Below are positions 34,503 through 44,421 of a DNA stretch of 64,000 nucleotides, one piece after another. Positions within the stretch are counted from its first letter, which is position 1. Every line of letters begins with the position of its first letter. The notes beneath the pieces were generated by a model that had not been told where the DNA came from, searched no databases, and saw only the letters and a program-made list of their open reading frames with translations. The stretch is from contig NZ_CP009621.1 of the NCBI RefSeq assembly GCF_000973725.1, positions 868,001 through 932,000 on the forward strand, in the 5' to 3' direction. Source of the DNA: Pontibacter korlensis. Its GTDB lineage: Bacteria > Bacteroidota > Bacteroidia > Cytophagales > Hymenobacteraceae. A program made the translations under genes and the position numbers.

Positions 34503-36467
34503 ATGCAAGAGATTGTAATGCCGATTAACAACCAGGGAATGGCACTGCTTTGTCTGCTTATTCCGTTGCTGCCGCTGGCAGGTTTTATCATCAACGGATT
34601 GGGCAACCGCGCCATAGCCAAAGGCCTGGTAAGCTTTATTGGTTGCAGCACAGTGCTGGCTTCTTTCCTCATCACTGTCTACCTGTTCCTCGATTTTACC
34701 GCTAACGGAAGCCGCGCCTATACAGTTGACTTCTACGACTGGATTTCAGTGGGCGACATGCAGATTGGCTTCTCCTTCCTGATAGATCAGCTGACGCTGC
34801 TCATGATGCTTATGGTAACAGGTATAGGCTTCTTTATCCATCTGTACTCTGCAGGTTACATGAGCCACGACGAAAACTTCGGAAAGTTCTTCGCCTTCAT
34901 CAACCTATTCATGTTCTCGATGCTGTTGCTCGTAATGGGCTCTAACTACGTAATGATGTTCGTAGGTTGGGAAGGTGTAGGTCTTTGCTCTTACCTGCTG
35001 ATCGGCTTCTGGAACAGAAACACTAACTACAACAATGCTGCTAAGAAGGCCTTCGTGATGAACCGTATCGGTGACCTTGGCTTCCTGCTGGGCATTTTCC
35101 TGATCTTTATCACGTTCGGTTCTGTATCTTACCCACAGGTGTTTGCCGAGGCGGCTCAGTATACAGGCGGTGTTGACTCCGGTGTACTGATCGCTATTAC
35201 CCTGCTTCTGTTTGTTGGTGCCATGGGTAAGAGTGCTCAGATTCCACTGTTCACCTGGCTACCAGACGCAATGGCCGGTCCTACTCCAGTATCGGCCCTA
35301 ATCCACGCGGCAACCATGGTGACAGCTGGTATTTACATGGTGCTTCGCTCTAACGTACTGTATGTACTGGCTCCTACAACACTTGAGATCATTGCTATCG
35401 TTGGTGTGGCTACCGCTGTATTAGCGGCTACAATTGGCCTCGCACAAAACGATATAAAGAAGGTACTGGCTTATTCAACCGTATCGCAGCTGGGTTATAT
35501 GTTCCTGGCGCTGGGTGTAATGGCCTTCTCTTCTTCTATTTTCCATGTGCTTACTCACGCTTTCTTCAAAGCTCTTCTGTTCCTAGGTGCTGGTTCAGTA
35601 ATCCACGCCATGAGCAATGAGCAAGACATCCGCTTTATGGGTGGCCTTCGCAAGTACTTGCCTATCACATTTGTGACCTTCCTGATCGGTACATTGGCAA
35701 TTGCCGGTATACCTCCATTTGCTGGTTTCTTCTCTAAGGACGAACTTTTAGCACATGTTTGGGAGCATAGCAAAGTGTTGTGGGGCCTTGGAGTGCTGGC
35801 TTCTTTTATGACTTCTTTCTATATGTTCCGCCTGGTATTCCTGACTTTCTTCGGAACCTTCCGTGGCACAGAAGCACAGAGGTCTCACCTGCACGAGTCA
35901 CCGTTCTCTATGACACTTCCGCTGATTGTTCTGGCTGTACTTTCTACTGTAGGTGGTTTCCTTGGTATTCCGCCAATTTTTGGAGAGAACATGCACATTC
36001 TGCAGGGCTATCTGGCACCAATCTATAATTTCGCGCGCGTAGCCAACCCGAGGGCGATGGAGCCAATGCACCTTGACCATGCTACAGAGTGGATGCTGAT
36101 GGGAATCTCAGTAGCTGTAGCCATAGTGGCAGCTATTATTGCCTATGTTATGTACGTGAGCAAAAGAACTGTTCCGGTTCCGGAAGGAAGCAGACTTTCT
36201 CCGCTACACAACCTGATTTATAACAAATACTACATCGACGAGTTGTACGACACTATTGTAGTGCGCCCAATCATGTGGATGTCTGCTATCTTCCACCGTG
36301 TGCTGGATAATATGATAGTAGATGGTGTTGTAAACGGCTTTGGCAAACTGACTACCTACAGCAGCCGCACGTTGCGTTTCGCACAAAGCGGTGCAATTGG
36401 ATTCTACCTGATGGTTATGGTGTTCAGCATCGTCCTGATTTTATTTTTAAACTTCTTTATCGGATAA
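34503..36467 (+). CDS. nuoL: NADH-quinone oxidoreductase subunit L
   Basis: 654 residues, the largest antiporter-like proton-pumping subunit at the tip of the membrane arm. Typical motifs: FVGWEGVGLCSYLLIGFW, GDLGFLLGIF, GKSAQIPLFTWLPDAMAGPTPVSALIHAATMVTAGIYM and HAFFKALLFLGAGSVIHAM. The C-terminus has the long lateral helix region and final anchors (LHNLIYNKYYIDELYDTIVV). 42 bp after nuoK. Confidence 0.97.
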   Translation: MQEIVMPINNQGMALLCLLIPLLPLAGFIINGLGNRAIAKGLVSFIGCSTVLASFLITVYLFLDFTANGSRAYTVDFYDWISVGDMQIGFSFLIDQLTLLMMLMVTGIGFFIHLYSAGYMSHDENFGKFFAFINLFMFSMLLLVMGSNYVMMFVGWEGVGLCSYLLIGFWNRNTNYNNAAKKAFVMNRIGDLGFLLGIFLIFITFGSVSYPQVFAEAAQYTGGVDSGVLIAITLLLFVGAMGKSAQIPLFTWLPDAMAGPTPVSALIHAATMVTAGIYMVLRSNVLYVLAPTTLEIIAIVGVATAVLAATIGLAQNDIKKVLAYSTVSQLGYMFLALGVMAFSSSIFHVLTHAFFKALLFLGAGSVIHAMSNEQDIRFMGGLRKYLPITFVTFLIGTLAIAGIPPFAGFFSKDELLAHVWEHSKVLWGLGVLASFMTSFYMFRLVFLTFFGTFRGTEAQRSHLHESPFSMTLPLIVLAVLSTVGGFLGIPPIFGENMHILQGYLAPIYNFARVANPRAMEPMHLDHATEWMLMGISVAVAIVAAIIAYVMYVSKRTVPVPEGSRLSPLHNLIYNKYYIDELYDTIVVRPIMWMSAIFHRVLDNMIVDGVVNGFGKLTTYSSRTLRFAQSGAIGFYLMVMVFSIVLILFLNFFIG

Positions 36468-36479
36468 GGTTCTTAGAAG

Positions 36480-37928
36480 ATGATTACAGCTCTATTACTT
36501 TTCTGGCCTGCCCTTGCTGCCCTGCTGGTATTGCTTATTAAGGGACAGGGTGCCAAGAAAGTGGCTTTTATAGCAGCGCTCGTGGAGTTTGCGTTGTCAC
36601 TTTTCGCCCTCTCATCGTTTGATACCCAGAGCGGTGCCATGCAGCACTCCCTTAACCTACCGTGGATTGAGAGCGGTATCGGCTTCAGTGTAGGTATGGA
36701 CGGCATTAGCCTGCTGATGGTCCTGCTGACAACCTTCCTGGTACCGCTGATCGTGCTTTCGTCTTACAAGCACGAGTATAAGAACCCTAACGTATTCTAC
36801 GCCCTCATCCTGTTTATGCAAACTGGCTTGATTGGCGTGTTTGTGGCAATGGATGCCTTCCTGTTCTACTTCATGTGGGAGGTGGCGCTTATTCCGATCT
36901 ATTTTATTGCGGCAGTTTGGGGTGGTACGGACAGAATTCGCATTACATTTAAGTTCTTTGTGTATACCATCTTCGGCTCGCTTTTCATGCTGGCTGCTTT
37001 TGTGTACCTGTACCTGCAAACTCCAGGCACGCACTCTTCTGATGTAAACGCTTTCTACCAGCTAACACTTTCAAGCGAATCACAGAGCTGGATATTCTGG
37101 TTCCTGTTTATTGCCTTCGCTATTAAAATGCCGGTGTTCCCATTCCATACCTGGCAGCCGGATACCTATACAGAATCGCCTGCTCAGGCTACAATGTTAC
37201 TATCTGGTATCATGCTGAAAATGGGCATTTATGGTGTACTTCGCTGGTTGCTGCCAGTTGTACCGTACGGAGTTAGCCAATGGGATGAGCTGGTGCTTAT
37301 ACTTGCCATTATCGGTATAGTATACGCCTCTATCATTGCTATTCGCCAGCGCGACCTGAAACGCCTGATTGCATACTCATCCATCGCTCACGTTGGTCTT
37401 ATTGCTGCCGGTATTTTTACCCTTAACGAGCAAGGTCTGCAGGGTGGTGTTATCCAAATGCTGAGTCATGGTATCAACGTGGTAGGCCTGTTCTTCATCA
37501 TCGACATTATTTTCAGCCGCACCAACACAAGAGAGATTACCAGCCTGGGTGGTATAACACAAAACGCCAAAGGCTTGTCGATCTTCTTTATGATACTATT
37601 GCTAGGTTCTGTGGCGCTGCCGCTTACAAACGGTTTTGTGGGCGAATTCCTGCTACTTTCAGGTGTGTTCCAATACAACGCCTGGTTTGGAGGTGTGGCT
37701 GGTCTTACCATTATACTTGGTGCAGTTTATATGCTGCGCATGTTCCAGGGCGTTATGTTCGGCACTAAGTCTGAGCTGACAGAGCATTTTACAGACCTGA
37801 CATTTTATGAGAAGGCGGTACTGATTCCGTTGGTAGTGATGGTATTCTGGATTGGTTTGTTCCCGAACACCTTCCTGGATATTTCAGAACCTGCAGTAAA
37901 CAACCTTCTGAGCATCATTAACCGCTAA
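36480..37928 (+). CDS. nuoM: NADH-quinone oxidoreductase subunit M
   Basis: 482 residues, about 14 transmembrane helices, an antiporter-like proton pump. Signatures: MWEVALIPIYFIAAVWGG with the key Glu, FAIKMPVFPFHTWQPDTYTESPAQATMLLSGIMLKMGIYG, IAYSSIAHVG and MLSHGINVVGLFF. 12 bp after nuoL. Confidence 0.97.
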   Translation: MITALLLFWPALAALLVLLIKGQGAKKVAFIAALVEFALSLFALSSFDTQSGAMQHSLNLPWIESGIGFSVGMDGISLLMVLLTTFLVPLIVLSSYKHEYKNPNVFYALILFMQTGLIGVFVAMDAFLFYFMWEVALIPIYFIAAVWGGTDRIRITFKFFVYTIFGSLFMLAAFVYLYLQTPGTHSSDVNAFYQLTLSSESQSWIFWFLFIAFAIKMPVFPFHTWQPDTYTESPAQATMLLSGIMLKMGIYGVLRWLLPVVPYGVSQWDELVLILAIIGIVYASIIAIRQRDLKRLIAYSSIAHVGLIAAGIFTLNEQGLQGGVIQMLSHGINVVGLFFIIDIIFSRTNTREITSLGGITQNAKGLSIFFMILLLGSVALPLTNGFVGEFLLLSGVFQYNAWFGGVAGLTIILGAVYMLRMFQGVMFGTKSELTEHFTDLTFYEKAVLIPLVVMVFWIGLFPNTFLDISEPAVNNLLSIINR

Positions 37929-37969
37929 GCGGCAAAAGTGAATAAAGAGTTTTAGAGAAATACGACGAC

Positions 37970-39358
37970 ATGACTTCGATCATACTTCTATCCGTTTTTG
38001 GTATCATTAATCTTTTCGTAGGCTTTGCTAAGTCAAAGAAGGTACTGCTACCACTAGCACTTATTTTTCTGGCAGTAGTTTTTGCCGTTAACCTGTTAGA
38101 CTGGAACGGTACGCAGAGCTACTTCAACAACATGCTAACGGTAGATAACTATGCAGTTGCCTTTACAGGCATCATGACGCTCTCTACCATTCTGATGTTG
38201 CCATTCTCTCAGCGTTACATCGATAAGAACGACTCCAACCTTGCTGAGTACTACTCACTGCTGCTGTTTTCTTTGGTAGGTACCGTAATGATGGTATCTT
38301 ACGAAAACCTGATCATGCTCTTCATTGGAATTGAGATTCTTTCAATTGCCATGTACGTTTTGGCTGGTAGTGACAAAGCCAGCCTACGTTCCAACGAAGC
38401 AGCTCTGAAGTACTTCCTGATGGGTTCCTTCTTTACAGGTGTTATGCTTTTTGGTATCGTGATGATTTATGGAGCTACAGGCACATTCAACATTACAGAG
38501 ATCGGGGCAGCACAATCTGGTATTGGTACGGATGGTGTGATGGATACCATGTTCATCTTGGGTATTTTGGTGCTTATTATAGGTATCTCTTTCAAGATAT
38601 CGGCTGCTCCGTTCCACTTCTGGGCTCCTGATGTTTATGACGGTACTCCTACCTTCTTCACTGCATTTATGTCTACTGTAGTGAAAACGGCTGGTGTAGC
38701 TGCTTTCTACAAGCTTATGTCGGCTGCCTTCGCAGCTTCTTACTCTACCTGGTTCCCGACTATGGTAGCCATTACTGTACTGACACTAGTAGTTGGCAAC
38801 ATAGGAGCAGTAGTACAGACAAGCTTTAAGCGTATGATGGCTTATTCCAGCATCTCGCATGCTGGTTACCTACTGATGGCGCTGGTAGCCTTCAATCAAG
38901 CTTCAGACTCTTCTATCCTGTTTTACTCAGCAGCTTATGCCACCGCTACTATTGCCGCCTTTGGTGTACTGAAAATAGTACAGGACCAGCGAGGCAGCGC
39001 CTTATATGAAGCCTTTAATGGCTTGGGTAGAACAAACCCACTGTTGGCCTTCACCATGACAGTTTCGATGCTTTCCTTAGCTGGTATACCGCTTACAGCA
39101 GGCTTCTTTGGTAAGTTCTTTGTGTTTTCTGCTCTACTGCAGAACCCTGATATGCTGTGGCTGGTAGTGCTGGCTGTGATCTTAGCTGCCGTTGGTATCT
39201 ACTACTACTTCCGTGTAGTGATCGCGATGTACATGCAACCAGCAGCAAACTATGAGAAGCTTGAAGTTGGCAGCTTTGCCTCTTTCACATTGATCTTTAT
39301 CACTGTTCTGACCATTCTGCTAGGTATAGCTCCAGCCTTGGTTAGTGACCTGATCTAG
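37970..39358 (+). CDS. nuoN: NADH-quinone oxidoreductase subunit N
   Basis: 462 residues, the third antiporter-like subunit. Signatures: FIGIEILSIAMYVLAGSDKASLRSNEAALKYFLMGSFFTGVMLFG, FKISAAPFHFWAPDVYDGTPTFFTAFMSTVVKTAG and MAYSSISHAGYLLMAL. Last gene of the complex I cluster, closed by a strong terminator. Confidence 0.97.
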   Translation: MTSIILLSVFGIINLFVGFAKSKKVLLPLALIFLAVVFAVNLLDWNGTQSYFNNMLTVDNYAVAFTGIMTLSTILMLPFSQRYIDKNDSNLAEYYSLLLFSLVGTVMMVSYENLIMLFIGIEILSIAMYVLAGSDKASLRSNEAALKYFLMGSFFTGVMLFGIVMIYGATGTFNITEIGAAQSGIGTDGVMDTMFILGILVLIIGISFKISAAPFHFWAPDVYDGTPTFFTAFMSTVVKTAGVAAFYKLMSAAFAASYSTWFPTMVAITVLTLVVGNIGAVVQTSFKRMMAYSSISHAGYLLMALVAFNQASDSSILFYSAAYATATIAAFGVLKIVQDQRGSALYEAFNGLGRTNPLLAFTMTVSMLSLAGIPLTAGFFGKFFVFSALLQNPDMLWLVVLAVILAAVGIYYYFRVVIAMYMQPAANYEKLEVGSFASFTLIFITVLTILLGIAPALVSDLI

Positions 39359-39379
39359 CATTAGTATATATCATACCTG

Positions 39380-39421
39380 AAAAAGAGGGTCTGCCTTAAC
39401 TAAGGCAGACCCTCTTTTTTG
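39380..39421 (+). terminator. nuo operon terminator
   Basis: An 18-bp perfect stem (AAAAGAGGGTCTGCCTTA with its complement), a 2-nt to 4-nt loop and T residues, 22 bp past nuoN. Confidence 0.92.
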
Positions 39422-39779
39422 TGCTTCCTATAAGCCGTTCTAAATATGCTGCACTAACGCTAACGGCGGCACATTAAGGCATTCTATAGACTCTTCTTTC
39501 ATTTCCTATTGCTCCAAACATGCGCTCATGAGCGACTCAAAACCGATAAAGTAACTCTTACACGTCAGTGAGGATGTTTAGGAGAAGAGACTATTAAAGA
39601 GCCCTTTTAACACGCTTTCCAGAGATGAGTTATGGATAAAGCTTAGTTTATGCTCAATCTGGCTTTCGTGCCTCAAGGCTTTGCTTGGGTTGATGTTTTA
39701 AAACTAGAGTAGCAGAATTCATCTGCTACACATTAAAGTATAACTTCTGCAAAGTACACCAACACTGCTACACACATAC
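39422..39779. other. Gene-free region after the nuo operon
   Basis: About 360 bases with no gene, repeat or promoter box that I can support. It adjoins the DnaA-box-like cluster at 39780-39969. Confidence 0.4.
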
Positions 39780-39969
39780 CTATCCACAGCACTTTTCCAC
39801 ATATCCACAGCTTTAAATCGAATTTTGCTCGAAAAAGTGTATAAGTAGGCACCTATTTGTGGAATCCACAGACTTATCAACAGTATCAACAACAAAAGCT
39901 CTAGGATAGGTAAAAAACAGAGGGCCTGCCACTAGATTAAGCGGCAGGCCCTTTTTTATCTGTGGAAAA
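39780..39969. other. Cluster of DnaA-box-like 9-mers (possible DnaA-binding region)
   Basis: Eight near-matches to TTATCCACA in 190 bp, on both strands: CTATCCACA (39780), TTTTCCACA (39793), ATATCCACA (39801), GATTCCACA (minus, 39858-39866), GAATCCACA (39862), TTATCAACA (39874), GTATCAACA (39883) and TTTTCCACA (minus, 39961-39969). Five have one mismatch, three have two and none is exact. TGTGGAATCCACA at 39858-39870 is a perfect odd palindrome. An origin or a DnaA-titrating site is possible; convergent flanking genes argue against a replication origin. Confidence 0.4.
39921..39957. terminator. aspS terminator, bidirectional
   Basis: A 10-bp stem AGGGCCTGCC/GGCAGGCCCT with T-runs on both strands, 19 bp past the aspS stop on the minus strand. 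It lies between two of the DnaA-box-like sites. Confidence 0.85.
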
Positions 39970-39975
39970 CAACTG

Positions 39976-41736
39976 TTACTTATGCGGCAGGTTTTTCATG
40001 TTTATGTGTAATTCATCAAGCTGAACATCAGAGATTGGTGATGGAGCATCTATCATTACATCGCGACCAGAATTGTTCTTAGGGAAGGCAATGTAGTCGC
40101 GGATAGAATCGGAGCCACCGAAAAGTGAGCACAGACGGTCAAAGCCAAAAGCAATACCTCCATGTGGAGGTGCACCATACTCAAAGGCACTCATCAGGAA
40201 GCCAAATTGTGCTTCTGCCTCTGCTTTAGAAAAGCCCAGCAAGCGGAACATCTGCTCTTGTAAACGACGGTCATGAATACGAATGGAGCCCCCCCCTACT
40301 TCTACACCATTGATCACCATGTCATAGGCATTAGCACGTATATCACCAGGACGATCGTCTATCAAATCAATATCTTCAGGCTTAGGAGAAGTAAATGGAT
40401 GGTGCATCGCGTGGTAGCGATTTGCCTCCTCATCCCACTCCAGCAGCGGGAAGTCTACTACCCACAGCGGTGCAAATACATTCTTATCGCGCAGTCCGAG
40501 GCGTGTTCCCATCTCCAGGCGCAGCTCGTTCAAAGCCTTACGAGTTTTATCGGCACCACCGGCAAGCACTAAAATCAGATCTCCGGGCTTTGCGTGGAAG
40601 GCTGCAGCCCAGGCTTGCAGATCTTCTGCAGTATAAAACTTATCTACCGAAGATTTTATACTTCCATCTTCATTTACTCGGGCGTAAACCAGACCAGTGG
40701 CTCCTATCTGCGGACGCTTCACAAAATCAGTCAGCTCATCTACCTGCTTGCGGGTATAGCTAGCTGCACCTGTGGCACAAATACCTACCACCAGCTCAGC
40801 ATCATCAAACACTTTAAAACCTTTATTCTTAACCAGCGGGTTAAGCTCCACAAATCGCATGTCAAAACGAATGTCCGGTTTGTCTGAGCCATAGTACTTC
40901 ATGGCATCGGCATACGTCATGCGTGGCAGCTTATTAATGTGAATGTCCTTCACCTTCTCGAACAGGTGCTTGATAAATCCTTCGAAATTATTTAGGATAT
41001 CTTCCTGAGACACGAAAGACATCTCGCAGTCAATCTGAGTAAATTCGGGCTGGCGATCAGCGCGCAAGTCTTCGTCGCGGAAGCACTTCACGATCTGGAA
41101 ATATTTATCAAAGCCAGACACCATCAGTAGCTGCTTGAATGTCTGTGGTGACTGTGGTAAGGCGTAGAACTCACCTGGGTTCATACGGCTAGGCACTACA
41201 AAGTCGCGGGCACCTTCCGGCGTAGACTTAATCAGGTACGGAGTTTCTACTTCTATGAAATTACGAGCATCCAGGTAAGCACGAGTTTCACGCATCATGC
41301 GGTGGCGAAGCTCCAGGTTACGGCGCACCGGCGTACGACGCAGGTCCAGGTAACGGTACTTCATGCGCAGGTCATCACCGCCGTCTGTCTCATCCTCAAT
41401 CAGGAACGGTGGCAGCTTGGCAGGGTTCAGCACAACAATTTTAGAAACATGGATCTCTATGGCACCAGTAGGAATCTTGTCGTTCTTAGAGTAACGTTCC
41501 ACTACTCTTCCAACCACCTTCACTACATACTCACGGCCCAGATTACGAGCTTGCTCCATCAGGTTGGCAGGCGTAATGCCTTCTTCCATCGTAAGCTGCG
41601 TAATACCGTAACGGTCGCGCAGGTCTACCCATAGCATGCCGCCTTTATCGCGGAGGCGCTGTACCCAACCTGTTAATATTACCTCTTCTCCAACGTTGTC
41701 CAGGCGAAGCTCGCCGCAAGTATGTGTTCGAAACAT
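39976..41736 (-). CDS. aspS: Aspartyl-tRNA synthetase
   Basis: 586 residues, the bacterial-type class II enzyme that charges tRNA-Asp. N-terminal OB-fold anticodon domain ([26 protein letters not shown]); class II motif 2 [27 protein letters not shown]; the bacterial GAD insertion between motifs 2 and 3; motif 3 [44 protein letters not shown] and [14 protein letters not shown] are also typical. Length is normal. Monocistronic. Confidence 0.97.
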   Translation of the reverse strand: MFRTHTCGELRLDNVGEEVILTGWVQRLRDKGGMLWVDLRDRYGITQLTMEEGITPANLMEQARNLGREYVVKVVGRVVERYSKNDKIPTGAIEIHVSKIVVLNPAKLPPFLIEDETDGGDDLRMKYRYLDLRRTPVRRNLELRHRMMRETRAYLDARNFIEVETPYLIKSTPEGARDFVVPSRMNPGEFYALPQSPQTFKQLLMVSGFDKYFQIVKCFRDEDLRADRQPEFTQIDCEMSFVSQEDILNNFEGFIKHLFEKVKDIHINKLPRMTYADAMKYYGSDKPDIRFDMRFVELNPLVKNKGFKVFDDAELVVGICATGAASYTRKQVDELTDFVKRPQIGATGLVYARVNEDGSIKSSVDKFYTAEDLQAWAAAFHAKPGDLILVLAGGADKTRKALNELRLEMGTRLGLRDKNVFAPLWVVDFPLLEWDEEANRYHAMHHPFTSPKPEDIDLIDDRPGDIRANAYDMVINGVEVGGGSIRIHDRRLQEQMFRLLGFSKAEAEAQFGFLMSAFEYGAPPHGGIAFGFDRLCSLFGGSDSIRDYIAFPKNNSGRDVMIDAPSPISDVQLDELHINMKNLPHK

Positions 41737-41762
41737 AGTATGATCTACTGTATAGTTTATTG

Positions 41763-41770
41763 CAAATGTA
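41763..41770 (-). promoter_or_regulatory. Putative -7 box of the aspS promoter (TACATTTG)
   Basis: An exact TAnnTTTG match on the minus strand, 27 bp upstream of the aspS ATG. No TTTG was found at the -33 position. Confidence 0.55.
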
Positions 41771-41810
41771 ATAATCTAAATCTTGGTTTACTTTATATGC
41801 TGCAAAGATG

Positions 41811-42704
41811 TTAGTCCAGCATATCGCGCATAGCCTCCACATTGTTCACCTGTATGGCGTGAGGCTTCATGTTAATCATGCGGGCAATGCGCGAGCGCGA
41901 CTTACCGCCAAACAACGCTACCTGCAGCCCCTGCTCCTTTGCCCGCTCAACGTGCTCAGCTGTTACATCACGGCCATTGGCACAGATGCCCTGCAGCTCA
42001 TGAATCCTAGCCTCCTGCAGCGCCTGCTCAAAGTTGCCGCCCGTGTCTATCATTAGTTGTGCCTGAGGTTCCACTTCACGAAATGCTTTTAAAAACTGAG
42101 GGTTAGGTGATATAAAAGTAATCCTCTGCAGTGGATAGTTATACTTTCGCAGCAGCGACATCAGTGTCTGTGCATAGTATGAATGCCGCTCCGGGTTGTG
42201 GTTCCGCAGATCGAGGTGCAGGTAGGGCAGCTCCGGATAAGTTGCGAAACGCTTCAGCAAAGCCTCCAGTGTAATGATCTCCTCGTCATGGAAGAGGTCA
42301 TAAAATAACCCTCCGCTATATTTCAGCCCCACTACTTCCTCTGCCTGTAGATTATCTATGATACCCTCGGCATGGGTGCTGCTTTCCAGCGTTACGTCAT
42401 GGTAAAGTATGGGCACGCCGTCCTGGCTCAGTTGCACGTCTACTTCTACGCCATCAGCGTTATGCTCCTCCATCGCCTTTACAATGGAGGCCATACTATT
42501 AGAAGGCAGCGGGTTAAACGGATTGAATGGAGAGAAAAAACCGGAGCCTGCGTGGCCCAATAGCAACACATCTTTATGCTGCAGTTCATCGTGGCGGTAC
42601 ATCAGCCATGCGCCTACAGTCATTGCCAAAACCAAAAAGGCAAGTATAAATAGCTTCACTTTTGACGACACGCGCCGCCCTAATGTTTGATGTATATGAG
42701 CCAC
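41811..42704 (-). CDS. Glycerophosphodiester phosphodiesterase family protein, membrane-anchored
   Basis: 297 residues. An N-terminal hydrophobic helix (KLFILAFLVLAMTVGAWLMY) anchors or exports the protein; no lipobox. The GDPD core is recognisable: LLGHAGSGFF in place of the usual HRG, then NSMASIVKAMEEHNADGVEVDVQLSQDGVPILYHDVTLE with the metal-binding Glu/Asp and the catalytic His. Family enzymes split glycerophosphodiesters to glycerol-3-phosphate and an alcohol. The HAG instead of HRG changes an Arg that normally helps bind phosphate, so activity or substrate may differ. Divergent from the glycosyltransferase gene. Confidence 0.82.
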   Translation of the reverse strand: MAHIHQTLGRRVSSKVKLFILAFLVLAMTVGAWLMYRHDELQHKDVLLLGHAGSGFFSPFNPFNPLPSNSMASIVKAMEEHNADGVEVDVQLSQDGVPILYHDVTLESSTHAEGIIDNLQAEEVVGLKYSGGLFYDLFHDEEIITLEALLKRFATYPELPYLHLDLRNHNPERHSYYAQTLMSLLRKYNYPLQRITFISPNPQFLKAFREVEPQAQLMIDTGGNFEQALQEARIHELQGICANGRDVTAEHVERAKEQGLQVALFGGKSRSRIARMINMKPHAIQVNNVEAMRDMLD

Positions 42705-42760
42705 TTACTAAAATATCATATTAAAAAGCGAAGGTAATACAGATTCGTTATAATTACCGT

Positions 42761-42768
42761 TAAATTTG
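42761..42768 (+). promoter_or_regulatory. Putative -7 box (TAAATTTG) of the GT-C gene
   Basis: An exact TAnnTTTG match 21 bp before ATG 42790. It overlaps an upstream TTG codon at 42766, which therefore cannot be the start. Confidence 0.55.
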
Positions 42769-42789
42769 CAGCCGCACAAGATTACCCTC

Positions 42790-44421
42790 ATGCAGAATTC
42801 AACGAAAACAACTGTAGCTAAAGCCTTTACCGCCGATGCAAGCACGCTGGGCCAGCCACAGGAGCGTTACCTTATCCCAATTTCCACCATACTTATCATA
42901 GCACTGGCCATACGTTTAGTGGCTGCTTTTTTCTCTAGAGGGTTTGCCTTCAGCGATGACCATTTTGATGTGATTACAATTGCCCAGGGCTGGCTGGATG
43001 GATTCCCACTGTGGCTAAACGAGCCAATGCCGCCGCGCCATAGTATGTTTTATGTGCTCATTCACTACGGCTTGTTTTACATACTTGAGACCATAGGCAT
43101 TTTTAGCCCGGATGTGAAGATGACAGTCGTGCGCCTTGTACATGGCCTGTACTCTCTGCTGATAGTATACTTTGGTTATAGGCTAACGGAGCGTCTCTCC
43201 AACAGGGCCAATGCCCGACTGGTTGGGCTCATGCTGGCACTGGTATGGTTTATGCCGTTTATGAGCGTGCGTAATCTTGTAGAGATGGTGTGTATCCCAC
43301 CTTACCTGGCAGCCTTTTACCTGATGGTGAAGGCTGAGCAAACAGAGCGTAAACGCGTGCTGCCATACTTCTGGACAGGAGTTTTGTTTGCAATGGCCTT
43401 TGTATTCCGTTACCATACTGTGCTGTTCGGAGCTGGGGCTGGCCTGGTGCTGCTTTACCAACACAAGTGGCGTGAAGCTATAGCTGTTCTACTAGGTTTT
43501 ATTGTGGCTGCCTTTCTGGTACAGGGCGTGATAGACATTGTTTTCTTCGACTATCCTTTCCATTCTATAGTTGCATACTACCAGTATAACTCCGCGCACG
43601 CCAACGATTTTAGCTCCGGACCTGTGTACCGCTTTGCTTTGACCATACTTGGTTTCTTGGTGCCTCCGGTTAGTGCTTTCCTGGTAGTAGGTTATGCACG
43701 TACGGCTAAGCTTACACCTGCCCTTTTTTGGGGAGGGCTGATCTTTTTCGTGGCACACTCACTGTTTCCTAATAAACAGGAACGCTTTATACTGCCGCTA
43801 CTACCCTTAATTATGGTGCTTGGTGTAATTGGCTGGCAACAGTTTGTACGCAACTCTGCTTTCTGGCAAAACCGACGCAAGTTACTTGCTTTTAGCTGGG
43901 GGTTCTTTTGGGTGCTGAACCTGCTGGCTACTGTAGGTATGGCCTTTACCTATACTAAAAAGAGCCGCGTAGCCCCACTGGTGTATCTGTCGGAGAAAGC
44001 GAACTTTGATGGGGTGGTGCTGGAGTTTGGCAACCACAGTGTAAAGAAACCACCACTCTTCTACCTCGGCCGCCCAGCCGCTGTATACGACGGTTATATT
44101 ATAGACGACGACATGGTGTGGGAAGAATACCTACAGGGGCAAAAGCAGCTGCCAAGTAACTTTGTGATGGCTTATACGCTGAACGAAGAAAAAACTCCGG
44201 AGGAGCTGCAAAAGGAAATTACGGCCTCTGCTTATAAACCAGATTATGTAGTGGTAGTTGGCATCGACGACATGGAAGAACGCATGGAACGCTTACATCA
44301 GGTGTTTCCTGCCCTTACACTGGAGTATACCATCAACCCATCATTGTATGATCAGCTTCTGCACCTGCTAAACCCACGTGTGCACAAGGATGAACATGTA
44401 CAAATCTACAAAGTCGATTAA
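42790..44421 (+). CDS. GT-C family membrane glycosyltransferase
   Basis: 543 residues from ATG 42790. About ten transmembrane helices with the GT-C hallmark, an acidic motif in the first periplasmic loop: SRGFAFSDDHFDVITIAQGW (DD). WLNEPMPPRHSMFYVLIHYGLFY, NKQERFILPLLPL and FPN-KQERF resemble the GT22/ALG9-PIG-B mannosyltransferase region H-K/Q-E-x-R-F. Such enzymes transfer sugars from polyprenyl-phosphate donors outside the membrane. Acceptor unknown; a GtrA-like gene and an LprI-like gene follow on the other strand. An in-frame TTG at 42766 lies in the promoter box. Ends in a terminator starting at the stop codon. Confidence 0.8.
   Translation: MQNSTKTTVAKAFTADASTLGQPQERYLIPISTILIIALAIRLVAAFFSRGFAFSDDHFDVITIAQGWLDGFPLWLNEPMPPRHSMFYVLIHYGLFYILETIGIFSPDVKMTVVRLVHGLYSLLIVYFGYRLTERLSNRANARLVGLMLALVWFMPFMSVRNLVEMVCIPPYLAAFYLMVKAEQTERKRVLPYFWTGVLFAMAFVFRYHTVLFGAGAGLVLLYQHKWREAIAVLLGFIVAAFLVQGVIDIVFFDYPFHSIVAYYQYNSAHANDFSSGPVYRFALTILGFLVPPVSAFLVVGYARTAKLTPALFWGGLIFFVAHSLFPNKQERFILPLLPLIMVLGVIGWQQFVRNSAFWQNRRKLLAFSWGFFWVLNLLATVGMAFTYTKKSRVAPLVYLSEKANFDGVVLEFGNHSVKKPPLFYLGRPAAVYDGYIIDDDMVWEEYLQGQKQLPSNFVMAYTLNEEKTPEELQKEITASAYKPDYVVVVGIDDMEERMERLHQVFPALTLEYTINPSLYDQLLHLLNPRVHKDEHVQIYKVD

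Noticed and set aside
39422..39975. Firm call of a replication origin
   Set aside because: The boxes are all imperfect, the flanking operons converge, and no dnaA, dnaN or similar neighbour is present. Recorded only as a DnaA-box-like cluster.
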